Source of the DNA: an uncultured Prochlorococcus sp.
GTDB lineage: Bacteria > Cyanobacteriota > Cyanobacteriia > PCC-6307 > Cyanobiaceae
Direction: 5' to 3'
DNA: 63,827 nt
Assembly: GCA_902600475.1 (NCBI GenBank)
Contig: CACKJM010000010.1
Span: 1 to 63,827 of the forward strand
Shown here: positions 19,405 through 29,935 of the stretch, one piece after another
How positions within the stretch are numbered: the first letter of the stretch is position 1
Layout of the letters: the number at the start of each line of letters is the position of its first letter
Position numbers and translations under genes: made by a program
Notes under the pieces: model-generated
The model's database searches: none
The model's input: only the letters and a program-made list of their open reading frames with translations
What the model was told of the DNA's origin: nothing

Positions 19405-19947
19405 TTAAACTAAATCCAATGATGATTTTGCTTGTCTATCGACAGCAATCAAATTTTCAGAAAGATCTTTTTTTAATCTTCTCTCAATCATTCCTATAGG
19501 CATCCATTGACAACCCTGAACTGTAAGTTCGTAGATTAATGAATTTTTTGAAGTATCTTTAATATTTTGAATTTTCCAACTACCTTCAAATTTCCTGAAA
19601 TCTCCTTTAATCAAATTGAATTTTAAAAGGCCTAGCTCCTTATCTTCAAATAAATCAATAGTTACTTCAGCTGAAAATTTCATACCAAGAAAATCCTGAG
19701 CACCAACTTGTTTAAGGTGTATATTATTGTTCTTCTGATATATTTTTTTGCTTGAAAGTAAATTTGGTATGTAAAGATTTAGTCGATCATAATCTGTTAA
19801 AACATTCCACAAAGAATCAAAACTCGCAGAGGTTGTAAGTTGAGCAGCAAGTCTTCTTGTTCCGTCAGAAAGCTTTTCCATCGTTTGCTCAATTGTCCTA
19901 TAATCATTGCTATTAGAATGAACTATTGATTCTTGAGGTTTATTCAT
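19405..19947 (-). CDS. SRPBCC/START-fold (polyketide cyclase-like) protein
   Basis: 180 aa soluble protein of the START/cyclase-dehydrase superfamily. The typical opening is LTTSASFDSLWNVLTDYDRL with YIPNLLSSKKI, then alternating strands (HLKQVGAQDFLGMKFSAEV) and GSWKIQNI, with a C-terminal helix MIERRLKKDLSENLIAVD that closes the lipid-binding cavity. Related genes occur in all picocyanobacteria and plants, where roles in lipid or pigment handling have been suggested, but the ligand is unknown. It lies tail-to-tail with tRNA-Glu, 11 bases apart, and diverges from petH. Confidence 0.85.
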   Translation of the reverse strand: MNKPQESIVHSNSNDYRTIEQTMEKLSDGTRRLAAQLTTSASFDSLWNVLTDYDRLNLYIPNLLSSKKIYQKNNNIHLKQVGAQDFLGMKFSAEVTIDLFEDKELGLLKFNLIKGDFRKFEGSWKIQNIKDTSKNSLIYELTVQGCQWMPIGMIERRLKKDLSENLIAVDRQAKSSLDLV

Positions 19948-20104
19948 AAATGAATTTTTTAATTAAATAAAAAATTATTTCTGTGTAACTATACCGATAA
20001 AAGCAATAAAAACTGAATAATAAAAATAAATTCATTAAATTATTCCGATCTCAAAACGTAACCATTTTTGTAAAATCACTACAAACTAAACTACAAATTG
20101 ATAA

Positions 20105-21241
<1,137 letters not shown>

Positions 21242-21350
21242 GTCTTTGATATTTTGATTAAGCTTCACCTAAGAAATACTTTTTGGTTTAGACACAATAT
21301 GTAGCTAATTTTAGAAAAAAAGAGGATTTTAAAAAAAGAATACTAAAAAT

Positions 21351-22874
21351 ATGCCTAGAACTTTAAGTAATCCCCTAAGATTAGGTTTACGGCAAGAAAG
21401 AGTTATATCTCCACAATGCTTAGTAATATTTGGTGCTAGTGGTGACCTTACTCATAGAAAATTAATACCTGCATTATTTGAGCTCTATATGCAAAGAAGA
21501 ATTCCTAGTGAATTTGGAATAGTTGGATGTGCAAGAAGACCTTGGACTGATAATGAGTTTAGAGAAAAGATGAAAGTAAAGCTATCCAATCAAATATCTG
21601 GTAAAGAAAGGGAGTGGGAACAATTTTCTAATTATCTTTTCTATGAATCAGTTGACTTACAACAAAGTGATCATGTCTTAAGGCTTTCTAAAAGATTAAA
21701 CGAAATTGATAAAACACTAGCTACTCATAGTAATAGAACTTTTTATTTATCAGTATCTCCCAATTTCTATGCAAGTGGATGTAAAGCTCTTAAAGAAGCG
21801 GGGCTTTTAGATGACCCGAAGAAAAGTCGTTTAGTGATTGAAAAACCCTTTGGAAGAGATTATTCAAGTGCAAAAAAATTGAATAAGATCGTTCAAAGTT
21901 GTGCAGATGAAAGTCAGATTTATAGGATTGATCATTATTTAGGTAAAGAGACAGTTCAAAACATTCTTGTTTTGAGGTTTGCTAACACTATTTTTGAACC
22001 AATCTGGAATAGAAATTATATATCAAGTGTTCAAATTACTTCATCTGAAACAGTAGGCGTTGAAGATAGAGCAGGTTATTACGAAAGCTCTGGTGCTTTA
22101 AGAGATATGCTCCAAAATCATATGACTCAAATGCTAGCTGTTACTGCTATGGAACCTCCCGGAAAATTTGAACCAGAAGCAATTAGAAATGAAAAAGCTA
22201 AGGTTCTTCAAGCTTCAAAACTTGCTGATGAAAATGAACCGTGGAATTGTTGCATAAGAGGTCAATATGGAGAAGGAGGAAATATATCAAATCGACTAAA
22301 AGGATATAGGCAGGAAGAGGGTGTTAATTGTAATAGCACAACAGAAACTTACATTGCGACAAAAGTTTTCGTTGATAACTGGCGTTGGCAAGGAGTCCCT
22401 TTTTATTTGAGAACAGGTAAAAGACTACCTAAAAGACTTGGAGAAATAGTCTTGACTTTTAAAGATGTTCCTGTTCATTTATTTGAATCAACAATAATAA
22501 ATCCTGCCCCTAATCAACTTATCCTTAGAATTCAGCCAAATGAAGGCGCTACTTTTAACTTTGAGGTAAAATCTCCAGGTTCTGGAATGAAATCAAGACC
22601 TGTTGAGATGGAATTTTCTTATGATGAATCTTTTGGAGAACCCTCAGATGAAGGCTATGTAAGATTATTAGCTGATGCAATGCTTTCTGACCCAACCTTA
22701 TTTACTCGAAGTGATGAAGTAGAGGCAGCCTGGAAACTTTATACGCCATTAATAGAATTGATGGATAATTCTCCTTGGAAGTTACCTATTTATAATTATG
22801 AATCTATGACATGGGGACCTCCTGAGTCTGATCAATTACTTTCAAAAGATAATATTTTCTGGCGCAGACCTTAA
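21351..22874 (+). CDS. zwf: glucose-6-phosphate 1-dehydrogenase
   Basis: First enzyme of the oxidative pentose phosphate pathway, making NADPH in the dark. The NADP-binding loop VIFGASGDLTHRKL is at about 25-38 and the active-site motif RIDHYLGKETVQN at about 195-207. PFYLRTGKRLPKR is the usual phosphate-binding segment. The 507 aa length is standard. It is followed two bases later by opcA, which is the conserved cyanobacterial arrangement, and then by cobB. Confidence 0.98.
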   Translation: MPRTLSNPLRLGLRQERVISPQCLVIFGASGDLTHRKLIPALFELYMQRRIPSEFGIVGCARRPWTDNEFREKMKVKLSNQISGKEREWEQFSNYLFYESVDLQQSDHVLRLSKRLNEIDKTLATHSNRTFYLSVSPNFYASGCKALKEAGLLDDPKKSRLVIEKPFGRDYSSAKKLNKIVQSCADESQIYRIDHYLGKETVQNILVLRFANTIFEPIWNRNYISSVQITSSETVGVEDRAGYYESSGALRDMLQNHMTQMLAVTAMEPPGKFEPEAIRNEKAKVLQASKLADENEPWNCCIRGQYGEGGNISNRLKGYRQEEGVNCNSTTETYIATKVFVDNWRWQGVPFYLRTGKRLPKRLGEIVLTFKDVPVHLFESTIINPAPNQLILRIQPNEGATFNFEVKSPGSGMKSRPVEMEFSYDESFGEPSDEGYVRLLADAMLSDPTLFTRSDEVEAAWKLYTPLIELMDNSPWKLPIYNYESMTWGPPESDQLLSKDNIFWRRP

Positions 22875-22876
22875 AA

Positions 22877-24178
22877 ATGAAACCTCAACTAACACTCCAA
22901 ACCCCATTAGAGCTGCCTTATCAGGAAATATCTAATTACCTTAATAAATTATGGATTTCAGAAGATAAAGATAATACTGGAGCTAATACTTTTACATTAA
23001 TGGTCTGGCAGCCTGCTTGGCTAGAACAATGTTTGGTACAAAAAGGATTAGTAAATGGACCAATTACTGGAAATTTAAGTCCAGAGATAATTGAAGTTGC
23101 AAAAAAATTTATATTAGATCAAGGTCTTCCTCTCACTACTTCCCTTAATAGTGAAGAATTGTTGAATTTGTTGAAGGAAAATTTATCTAATAAAGACTTT
23201 GAAGACTTTAGAGGACAATTTTTTGAATCATCAATAAGTACATTGAACCCCAGAAGATTAATAACTCTAGCGCCAACAATAAATAAAAATACAGATATCA
23301 AAACGTTTGTATCCGCTTACTGTCCTTTAAGTGATGCTCCAGCTAAGCAATCTATATGTGGGGATTTAGTTGTTATTAGGGGGGACTCAGCCTCAATATT
23401 CCATAAAGGATTAAAAATTATTGATGGATTATCTATTGATGAATTACCTTCTTGGTTGTGGTGGAATGGAAGCTTAGATGAATCTCCCGAAATTTTCGAG
23501 TATTTTACTAATTATGGTCTAAGGTTAATAATTGATTCTGCTCTTGGATCGCCTAACAGATGTTTAAAAGTTTTAGATCAATTAAATAATTCAAATAAAG
23601 CTATTAGTGATTTGAATTGGGTTAGGTTGAAAAATTGGAGGGAATCATTGGCGATGATTTTTGATCCACCATCTAGAAGACCAATTCTAGATCATATTAC
23701 TGATATTGATATTGATATTGCAGGAGATCATATTATTCAAGCCTTGTTTTTGATCTCATGGATTAGCGATAAACTTGGGTGGTCTTTTTTAAGAGTTGAA
23801 AGGGATACAGAAACCATAAAAATAGAGTTTGAAAGAATTAATGGCGAAATAATTTCTGCATCAATTAATCCCTTATCTTTGGGGAATCCAGGTATTCATT
23901 TAGGACAGGTTATTGGATTGAGGTTGATTTCAAAAATTAGTGAGGTTCAAAAAAATAACACTTGTGTAATACTTGGCTGTGAATCAGTGGAATGTATGAG
24001 ACTTGAAGCAGGGGGAATGGCTAATATGGAATTAATAGAACAAGTTGTTCCAAATTCTTTTTCTACATCAGAGTATGATGTTAGTAAATTATTAGGAAGC
24101 AGTAGAGGGAATACAAGTCCTCTTTTTAAAAATTCTATTGAAATAGCTCTTCAAATATTTAACGGTTTTAATAACTAA
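22877..24178 (+). CDS. opcA: glucose-6-phosphate dehydrogenase assembly protein OpcA
   Basis: Allosteric partner that makes cyanobacterial G6PDH oligomerise and stay active, and helps thioredoxin control it. The 433 aa protein shows the OpcA hallmarks: an N-terminal region with NTFTLMVWQPAWLEQCL, a central WWNGSLDESPEIFEYF with LIIDSA, and a C-terminal CESVECMRLEAGGMANMEL with clustered cysteines. No enzymatic motifs are seen. It starts 2 bases after zwf and ends 3 bases before cobB, so the three are very likely one transcript. Confidence 0.95.
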   Translation: MKPQLTLQTPLELPYQEISNYLNKLWISEDKDNTGANTFTLMVWQPAWLEQCLVQKGLVNGPITGNLSPEIIEVAKKFILDQGLPLTTSLNSEELLNLLKENLSNKDFEDFRGQFFESSISTLNPRRLITLAPTINKNTDIKTFVSAYCPLSDAPAKQSICGDLVVIRGDSASIFHKGLKIIDGLSIDELPSWLWWNGSLDESPEIFEYFTNYGLRLIIDSALGSPNRCLKVLDQLNNSNKAISDLNWVRLKNWRESLAMIFDPPSRRPILDHITDIDIDIAGDHIIQALFLISWISDKLGWSFLRVERDTETIKIEFERINGEIISASINPLSLGNPGIHLGQVIGLRLISKISEVQKNNTCVILGCESVECMRLEAGGMANMELIEQVVPNSFSTSEYDVSKLLGSSRGNTSPLFKNSIEIALQIFNGFNN

Positions 24179-24181
24179 TAA

Positions 24182-25573
24182 ATGCCTTGTGTAATTTCTT
24201 CTCCTTCAACTGATAGTGGGAAAACTACATTATCTCTTTTGATATCTTGTTGGGCTTTCTCAAAAGGTATAAAGATACAAACTTTCAAGGTTGGCCCAGA
24301 TTACCTCGATCAACAACAACTTAGTTCAATTGGCCAACCTGTTTGCAGGAATTTAGATATTTTTTTAAGCGGTGAGGAATGGGTTAAAGAATGTTTTTTT
24401 AAACATTCTTTGAAATATGAATTCTCATTAATTGAAGGAGCAATGGGTCTATTTGATGGTTTAGGGGCAACAACCTATTCAAGCACAGCAAATATCTCTA
24501 AACTTCTCAATGCTCCAGTAATTTTTATTGTTAATGCTAGAGGGCAAGTAGCTTCTCTTTTGGCCACTGTCCGAGGTTTTAAAGATTTCGATCATGAATT
24601 GTTAATAGCAGGAATTATATTTAACAACGTTAATACAGATAGACATAAAAAATTAATTGAAGAAGTTTTTAAAAATGAGGATTTCGAAATTCTTGGTTTT
24701 TTACCATCTGATTCAAAAATAACTTTAAACAAAGCTAATTTAGGATTAATATCTCCATTGGATAATGGTAAAGAAATTGATGTTGAATATTTTGCAGATT
24801 TCGCAGAAAAAAATCTTGATGTATTTTCTCTTATTAAATTCTTGAAATCACCTCAAAAGAAAATATTTAATTCTCTCAGTTTTGAAAATTTTAAAATAGA
24901 CAAAAGTAAACCTATCGCAATTGCAGAAGATAAAATCTTTCATTTTCAATATCCAGAAACTAAGGAGTTTTTGAGTGAAATAGGAATTCCATTGATTCCA
25001 TGGAGTATTTATGATGATGAAGAAATACCTAAAGAGGCTTCTTCTTTAATTATTCCTGGGGGTTTCCCTGAAAAATATGCTGATCATATAGGTAACTCCA
25101 TAAAAAGTTTAAATTCGTTAAGGAAATTTCGCAAAAACGGATTTATATATGCAGAGTGCGGCGGGATGATGATTTTAGGAGACTTTATAAAAGATGAAAA
25201 TGGTAATGATCATAAGATGAGTGGTATCCTGCCTTTTAAATCAAAAAAAAGTAAACTTACAGTGGGTTATAGATACATTAAAGGTTTAAAAGATACCGCG
25301 ATCATTAAACAAAATCAATTAATTAGAGGACATGAATTTCATTATTGGGAAATTGAAAATAATTTATCTGAACTTGATTTAAGAAAAGCTGAGCATCAGA
25401 AGAAACTATCTTCCCCATGGAAAATTAAATCTTGGGAAAATGAATACAAAAATGAAGGCTATTTTGATGAAAAATTACATGCAAGTTGGATTCACTTACA
25501 TTTGCCAAGTTCTCCAGAAGTCGCAAAAAACTTTATAGATGCCACCCAAATTAGTTTTTCAAAGGGTTCTTAA
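24182..25573 (+). CDS. cobB: cobyrinic acid a,c-diamide synthase (CobB/CbiA)
   Basis: ATP- and glutamine-dependent amidation of cobyrinate in B12 (pseudocobalamin) synthesis. An N-terminal dethiobiotin-synthetase-like ATPase carries the P-loop SPSTDSGKTTLSLLI and the Asp motif VGPDYLDQQ. The class I glutaminase domain follows, with SLIIPGGFPEKYA, the nucleophile Cys in IYAECGGMMILG (about residue 327) and His in SWIHLHLPSSP. The 463 aa length fits. It converges with and overlaps the membrane phosphatase-like gene by 4 bases. Confidence 0.94.
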   Translation: MPCVISSPSTDSGKTTLSLLISCWAFSKGIKIQTFKVGPDYLDQQQLSSIGQPVCRNLDIFLSGEEWVKECFFKHSLKYEFSLIEGAMGLFDGLGATTYSSTANISKLLNAPVIFIVNARGQVASLLATVRGFKDFDHELLIAGIIFNNVNTDRHKKLIEEVFKNEDFEILGFLPSDSKITLNKANLGLISPLDNGKEIDVEYFADFAEKNLDVFSLIKFLKSPQKKIFNSLSFENFKIDKSKPIAIAEDKIFHFQYPETKEFLSEIGIPLIPWSIYDDEEIPKEASSLIIPGGFPEKYADHIGNSIKSLNSLRKFRKNGFIYAECGGMMILGDFIKDENGNDHKMSGILPFKSKKSKLTVGYRYIKGLKDTAIIKQNQLIRGHEFHYWEIENNLSELDLRKAEHQKKLSSPWKIKSWENEYKNEGYFDEKLHASWIHLHLPSSPEVAKNFIDATQISFSKGS

Positions 25574-26049
25574 TTTATTATCAAATCAAATATTTTAAGA
25601 GGAGAACCGAAAAAAAACATTCCAGGCAAAGTAATTAACGGTCCTAAAAAACTCCCCACAATGACCTCAATTTTTGTATGACCCAAGGTTTCTTTTAAAA
25701 ATAATTCAGATTCAGGTTCTAATTTTTTTGATATTTTATTGATTTCTGCAGCTTGAATTCCAGCTGATTTTCGAACACCACTAGCGTCATACATAACTAT
25801 TAGTGCTATAGCAACTGATAATGCGAATATTGAGCTATCAAATCCCAATTCAAAACCTATACCAGATGCAGCACCAGTTATTAAGGCCGAATGACTTGAA
25901 GGCATACCACCCGTCTCGAACATAATTCCAAATCTGACCTCTCCAGTTGAAAAGAAATTGAAAACAATTTTAAAAAATTGAGCAAGTAAACAGGATAATA
26001 AGCTCCAGAAAAGAACTGAATTATTAAAAAAGACAAAGAAATCAGACAT
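25570..26049 (-). CDS. divergent PAP2 (DUF212) membrane protein
   Basis: 159 aa membrane protein with about four hydrophobic segments. Family features of the DUF212 / divergent PAP2 group are FETGGMPSSHSALITGAASGIGFE, written here in two parts (FETGGMPSSHSA and LITGAASGIGFE), MYDASGVRKSAGIQAAEIN, and ETLGHTKIEVIVGSFLG. These are read as the phosphate-binding blocks of a PAP2 phosphatase, probably acting on a prenyl or lipid diphosphate. Placement directly downstream (13 bases) of the GGPP synthase gene supports a polyprenyl-phosphate role, but that is inference. Confidence 0.88.
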   Translation of the reverse strand: MSDFFVFFNNSVLFWSLLSCLLAQFFKIVFNFFSTGEVRFGIMFETGGMPSSHSALITGAASGIGFELGFDSSIFALSVAIALIVMYDASGVRKSAGIQAAEINKISKKLEPESELFLKETLGHTKIEVIVGSFLGPLITLPGMFFFGSPLKIFDLIIN

Positions 26050-26062
26050 AAATTAAAACTAT

Positions 26063-26965
26063 TTATCTGTCTCTATTGGTAATAAAGTCGGCTAATGATA
26101 TTAAATACTTTGCATCAGCCCCCCAAGGTTCAATTGCTTTTTTTGCTTTTTCAACTAAATCAAATGCTCTTTTCTTTGACTCCTCCATTCCCAGTAATTT
26201 AGGGTAAGTAGTTTTGTCAGCTAAAAGATCCTTGCCGGCAGTTTTACCAAGTTTTTCACTGCTGGAAGTTAAATCAAGAATATCATCTATTATTTGGAAA
26301 GCTAAACCAATTCCCTCTGCATATGTTGTGAGAGCTTTTAATAGTTTTTCGTTAGCGCCTGCGATCATCGCGCCTGTTCTGACGCATGCCTTTAATAAAG
26401 CCCCAGTCTTATGAAGATGAATATATTCGAGAGTTGCGAGGTCGACTTCCTTGCCTTCGCACTCTAAATCAACAACTTGTCCTCCTACTAGGCCTGGAGC
26501 ACCTGCAACTAGGGATAATTCGCCAACTACATTTAATAATCTAGTTGGATCGACTCCAGGGCTTCTTAAAGAGACCATTTCAAAGGCCCTTGTTAATAAA
26601 GCATCGCCTGCAAGTATAGCTATCGCATCTCCATATACTTTATGGTTTGTTGGCCTACCTCTCCTTAAGTCATCATTATCCATAGCGGGTAGATCATCGT
26701 GAATCAAGGACATTGTATGGATCATTTCTATCGCTACTGCAGTAGGAACAGCAAGAGAGGGTTCTCCTCCTGCCAATGAGCAGGATGCTAAACATAAAAT
26801 AGGACGTATCCTTTTCCCTCCAGCTAAAAGAGAATATCTCATGGATTCTCTTAATATTTCTGGATTCTCAGGGCCCAAGGAAAAATCGAGTGCTTCTTCT
26901 ACAACCTTTTTTGTGTTTTCAAGATATTTTTCAAAATCAGAAATACTTTTTATAACTTCAGTCAT
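26063..26965 (-). CDS. crtE: geranylgeranyl diphosphate synthase
   Basis: Trans-prenyltransferase that supplies C20 units for carotenoids, phytyl chains and quinones. First Asp-rich motif: [15 protein letters not shown] (DDx4D type, about residues 92-106). Second: [12 protein letters not shown] (DDxxD). GGKRIRPIL sits upstream, as in all short-chain members. The 300 aa length and the bacterial DDx4D spacing match plastid and cyanobacterial CrtE; a farnesyl synthase role (IspA) is the alternative, and the single enzyme may serve both. It is followed by the DUF212 gene and preceded 36 bases upstream by folD. Confidence 0.93.
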   Translation of the reverse strand: MTEVIKSISDFEKYLENTKKVVEEALDFSLGPENPEILRESMRYSLLAGGKRIRPILCLASCSLAGGEPSLAVPTAVAIEMIHTMSLIHDDLPAMDNDDLRRGRPTNHKVYGDAIAILAGDALLTRAFEMVSLRSPGVDPTRLLNVVGELSLVAGAPGLVGGQVVDLECEGKEVDLATLEYIHLHKTGALLKACVRTGAMIAGANEKLLKALTTYAEGIGLAFQIIDDILDLTSSSEKLGKTAGKDLLADKTTYPKLLGMEESKKRAFDLVEKAKKAIEPWGADAKYLISLADFITNRDR

Positions 26966-27001
26966 TTTATACCTTCAGTAAAAAAAAATTCATCGTTGAG
27001 T

Positions 27002-27898
27002 TTATGGCAAAAGGTCATTAAGAGTTGATGATAAACCAAATTGTTTTTGCCAGCTAAAAATAGTATTCACAAGTAACATTGTTACTGTCATTGGTCCAAC
27101 ACCTCCTGGTACAGGTGTGTAAGCAAATACTTTAGAAATGACATCTTCTAATAATACATCGCCACATAATCTGGTTTGATTTTTATCGGAACTTTTTAAT
27201 CTATGTATTCCAACATCAATAATTACTGCTCCTTCTTTCACAAAACTCGAATCTACAAGATTGGGTTTTCCTGCAGCCGCAATTAGTATGTCAGCCTCTC
27301 TACAGACTTTATTCAAATTTAATGTTTTTGAATGAGTCATTGTTACCGTGCCATTAAGATTTAACAACATAAGCGATAATGGTTTCCCTACGAGCAAACT
27401 TCTTCCTATGACAACAATTTTCTTACCTTCAATTGCAATATTATGTGATCTTAATAAATTAATAATTCCTGCTGGCGTACAAGATCTCATTTCAGGATCG
27501 TTTTTCACTAATTTGCCGATGTTTATCTCATTTAATCCATCAACATCTTTGCTTGGATTGATATGACTGATCAATTTTTGCTCATCGAACTTATTTGGGA
27601 TAGGAAGTTGTAGCAATATTCCATCAATATCCTTATCAGAATTAAGTTTGGTTATTAATTGTTCGACTTCTTTTTGCTCTACATTATCTTTTAGATGAAA
27701 GATAAAGCTTCTTATTCCAATCCTTGAACATGCTTTTTCTTTGTTATTAACGTAAACACCACTTGCAGGGTCTTCGCCTATTCTTATTACAGCTAAACCT
27801 GGAACTCTTCTTGCAATTTTTTTATTACTTGAGATATAGTGATTTAATCTTTCTTCAATTTCAAGAGATAATTTTTTGCCGTCTAATTTTAATGACAT
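27002..27898 (-). CDS. folD: bifunctional methylene-THF dehydrogenase/cyclohydrolase FolD
   Basis: Interconverts 5,10-methylene-, methenyl- and 10-formyl-tetrahydrofolate. The catalytic lysine lies in [16 protein letters not shown] (the YxxxK motif). [10 protein letters not shown] and [15 protein letters not shown] match the substrate site, and [17 protein letters not shown] is the NADP loop. The C-terminal [15 protein letters not shown] is the family signature. The 298 aa length is normal. It starts about 75 bases from a divergent HD-domain gene. Confidence 0.97.
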   Translation of the reverse strand: MSLKLDGKKLSLEIEERLNHYISSNKKIARRVPGLAVIRIGEDPASGVYVNNKEKACSRIGIRSFIFHLKDNVEQKEVEQLITKLNSDKDIDGILLQLPIPNKFDEQKLISHINPSKDVDGLNEINIGKLVKNDPEMRSCTPAGIINLLRSHNIAIEGKKIVVIGRSLLVGKPLSLMLLNLNGTVTMTHSKTLNLNKVCREADILIAAAGKPNLVDSSFVKEGAVIIDVGIHRLKSSDKNQTRLCGDVLLEDVISKVFAYTPVPGGVGPMTVTMLLVNTIFSWQKQFGLSSTLNDLLP

Positions 27899-27972
27899 TT
27901 AGAAAAACATCTCCTTTTTACATCTAGCATGCCTATAATTCTAAATTATTCAAATAGATTTATTTATATTCT

Positions 27973-29445
27973 GTGCAAAACATCACAACTACTTTAAAAA
28001 AATTGTTTTACCTGTGGAAGAGAAGTCAAGTCCCATTAAAACAACCAATCAAAATTTCAAGAATAGATAATCTCATAATTTTTTTACTTTGCATTTTGAT
28101 TTCAATAATTTCCTCTTATAAAATACTTCTTATTACGCCATTAAATACCACAGATATTTTTTCTTGGTTTTTGAACTTTATTGAAATACTTTTTAGTTCT
28201 GGAATTTTGATATTAGTGTCAAAAAAAGAGAATCCCACAATTTCTTCAAGACAGATCATCTTGCTCATTACTCTTCTTTTGGCAGTACAAGTCACGAAAT
28301 TAGCATTAGCTTCAACCATAAGTCCATTATCTATGATAATTCCACCGGCGTTAATAATATCTCAAGGAATGGGAAGCATAACAGCTTTATCTTGGGTATC
28401 AATAGCAAGCCTTAGTTGGCCAGACCCAGCAGTTTCAATAAATAATAATTTATTTTTTATTTTATTAGTTTGCGCTTCAGTAGTATCTGTACTTGGAGGA
28501 AGGATTAGAAGTCGAGCTCAGTTACTTCAATTATCAATTTTTGTCCCCATCGGATCTTTCTTGAGTCAGTGGGTATTGATAGGTAAACATAACATATCAC
28601 TCATTGATAATAAAGAATTTGTTTTAGCTAACGGGAATACATTTTCTGATTCTTTGCTATTGGCAATAGTAATGCTTTTTACTATTTTATTTATTCCTAT
28701 TTTTGAATCGATATTTGGATTGTTAACTAAAGCAAGATTACTTGAATTGGCTGATAAGGAGAAACCTCTAATTAGAAGATTGTCTCTTGAAGCTCCTGGT
28801 ACCTTTGAACATACTTTACTTATATGTGGCTTAGCAGAGGAAGCAACAAGAATGATTGGTGGTGATATTGATCTAATTAAAACTGGAGCGCTTTATCATG
28901 ATGTTGGTAAATTACATGCACCTAATTGGTTTATCGAAAATCAGGATGGTTCAAAAAATCCACATGATGAAATAGATAATCCTTTTAAAAGTGCAGAGGT
29001 ATTGCAGGCGCATGTTGACGAAGGATTACAATATGCCAAAAAAAATAGACTGCCCGAAAAAATAGCCAATTTCATCCCAGAACACCAAGGCACTCTAAAA
29101 ATGGGATATTTTTTTCAGAAAGCTAAAGAAAAAAATCTCAAGATTAATGAAAATGATTTTAGATACAAAGGCCCTGTTCCTCAGTCAAAAGAAACAGCTA
29201 TTTTAATGCTTGCTGATGGATGTGAAGCTGCATTAAGGGCTATGAATATTAATGCATCTGATAATGAAGCTTTGGAAACAATATCAAGAATTATCTATTC
29301 ACGTCAAAAAGATGGCCAACTAGATAGCAGCAATTTATCGAAGGGGGAAATCTTTTTAATTAAAAGGGCGTTTTTAAATGTATGGAAAAGAATTAGACAT
29401 AGAAGAATTCAGTATCCAACAAACAAGAATAATACTTTTTCTTAA
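27973..29445 (+). CDS. membrane HDIG-domain phosphohydrolase (7TMR-HD/PgpH-like)
   Basis: 490 aa. The first 260 residues hold six or seven membrane helices like the 7TM_7TMR_HD module, but without the extracellular domain found in Bacillus/Listeria PgpH. An HD domain follows: LEAPGTFEHTLLICGLAEEA, then TGALYHDVGKLHAPNWF with H309-D310, and PEHQGTLKMGYF and DGCEAALRAMN further on. PgpH members hydrolyse c-di-AMP, so this is a plausible partner of the CdaA-like cyclase at 2-2.9 kb. Start is GTG. It diverges from folD and converges with a membrane protein gene. Confidence 0.88.
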   Translation: MQNITTTLKKLFYLWKRSQVPLKQPIKISRIDNLIIFLLCILISIISSYKILLITPLNTTDIFSWFLNFIEILFSSGILILVSKKENPTISSRQIILLITLLLAVQVTKLALASTISPLSMIIPPALIISQGMGSITALSWVSIASLSWPDPAVSINNNLFFILLVCASVVSVLGGRIRSRAQLLQLSIFVPIGSFLSQWVLIGKHNISLIDNKEFVLANGNTFSDSLLLAIVMLFTILFIPIFESIFGLLTKARLLELADKEKPLIRRLSLEAPGTFEHTLLICGLAEEATRMIGGDIDLIKTGALYHDVGKLHAPNWFIENQDGSKNPHDEIDNPFKSAEVLQAHVDEGLQYAKKNRLPEKIANFIPEHQGTLKMGYFFQKAKEKNLKINENDFRYKGPVPQSKETAILMLADGCEAALRAMNINASDNEALETISRIIYSRQKDGQLDSSNLSKGEIFLIKRAFLNVWKRIRHRRIQYPTNKNNTFS

Positions 29446-29460
29446 TTTTCTTTAGATAAT

Positions 29461-29853
29461 TTATAGCCTGATACTTCTTCTATGTTTTGGATTACACCAA
29501 TATAAAAGAGCTAATGTGCTTAATAAAGTTGTTAAAAGGGTAAAACCACCAATCCCAAAAATGTCTTTGAGAGTTATGAGCCTCACAACTGAATAAGGAC
29601 CCATACCAGAAATTACCATTGAAAGAGATACTAAAGTTAAAGTTACTCCCCATTTTCTCTCGGCCAAAAGAGCTGCTGAAGAAACTATTCCTACTATCGC
29701 AGCAGGCCATCCAAGGCTTATTGCAAGAGTTATATTCGCAACTTTTAGTGGAGGCCCAAAACTGATTATTAATGCGATTATTGGTAGTGCGACTATGTTG
29801 CTTATTAACCCAACCCATGAAAGTGCCCAGTACCCAAGTAACCTTTCTCTCAT
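29461..29853 (-). CDS. conserved membrane protein, four helices, unknown function
   Basis: 130 aa with four hydrophobic stretches, about residues 9-31, 36-64, 73-93 and 97-117, and short loops containing AERKWG and CNPKHRRSIRL at the C-terminus. The basic C-terminal tail is probably cytosolic. I do not recognise a family motif. It converges with the HD-domain gene across 15 bases and lies 80 bases from leuA, in the same direction. Confidence 0.75.
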   Translation of the reverse strand: MRERLLGYWALSWVGLISNIVALPIIALIISFGPPLKVANITLAISLGWPAAIVGIVSSAALLAERKWGVTLTLVSLSMVISGMGPYSVVRLITLKDIFGIGGFTLLTTLLSTLALLYWCNPKHRRSIRL

Positions 29854-29935
29854 TATTTACTGCTTTAACTATGTGATTAATCTACAATATTAAGAGACTA
29901 TTTTTAATAGCTACTTAATAATCCAAAGGAATAAT

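Noticed and set aside
20060..20085. NtcA-like box before petH
   Set aside because: GTAAAATCACTAC has spacing 7 instead of the required 8 between GTA and TAC, so it does not fit the consensus.
28116..28319. Minus-strand ORF inside the HD phosphohydrolase
   Set aside because: Opposite-strand shadow with no start signal and no known protein features.
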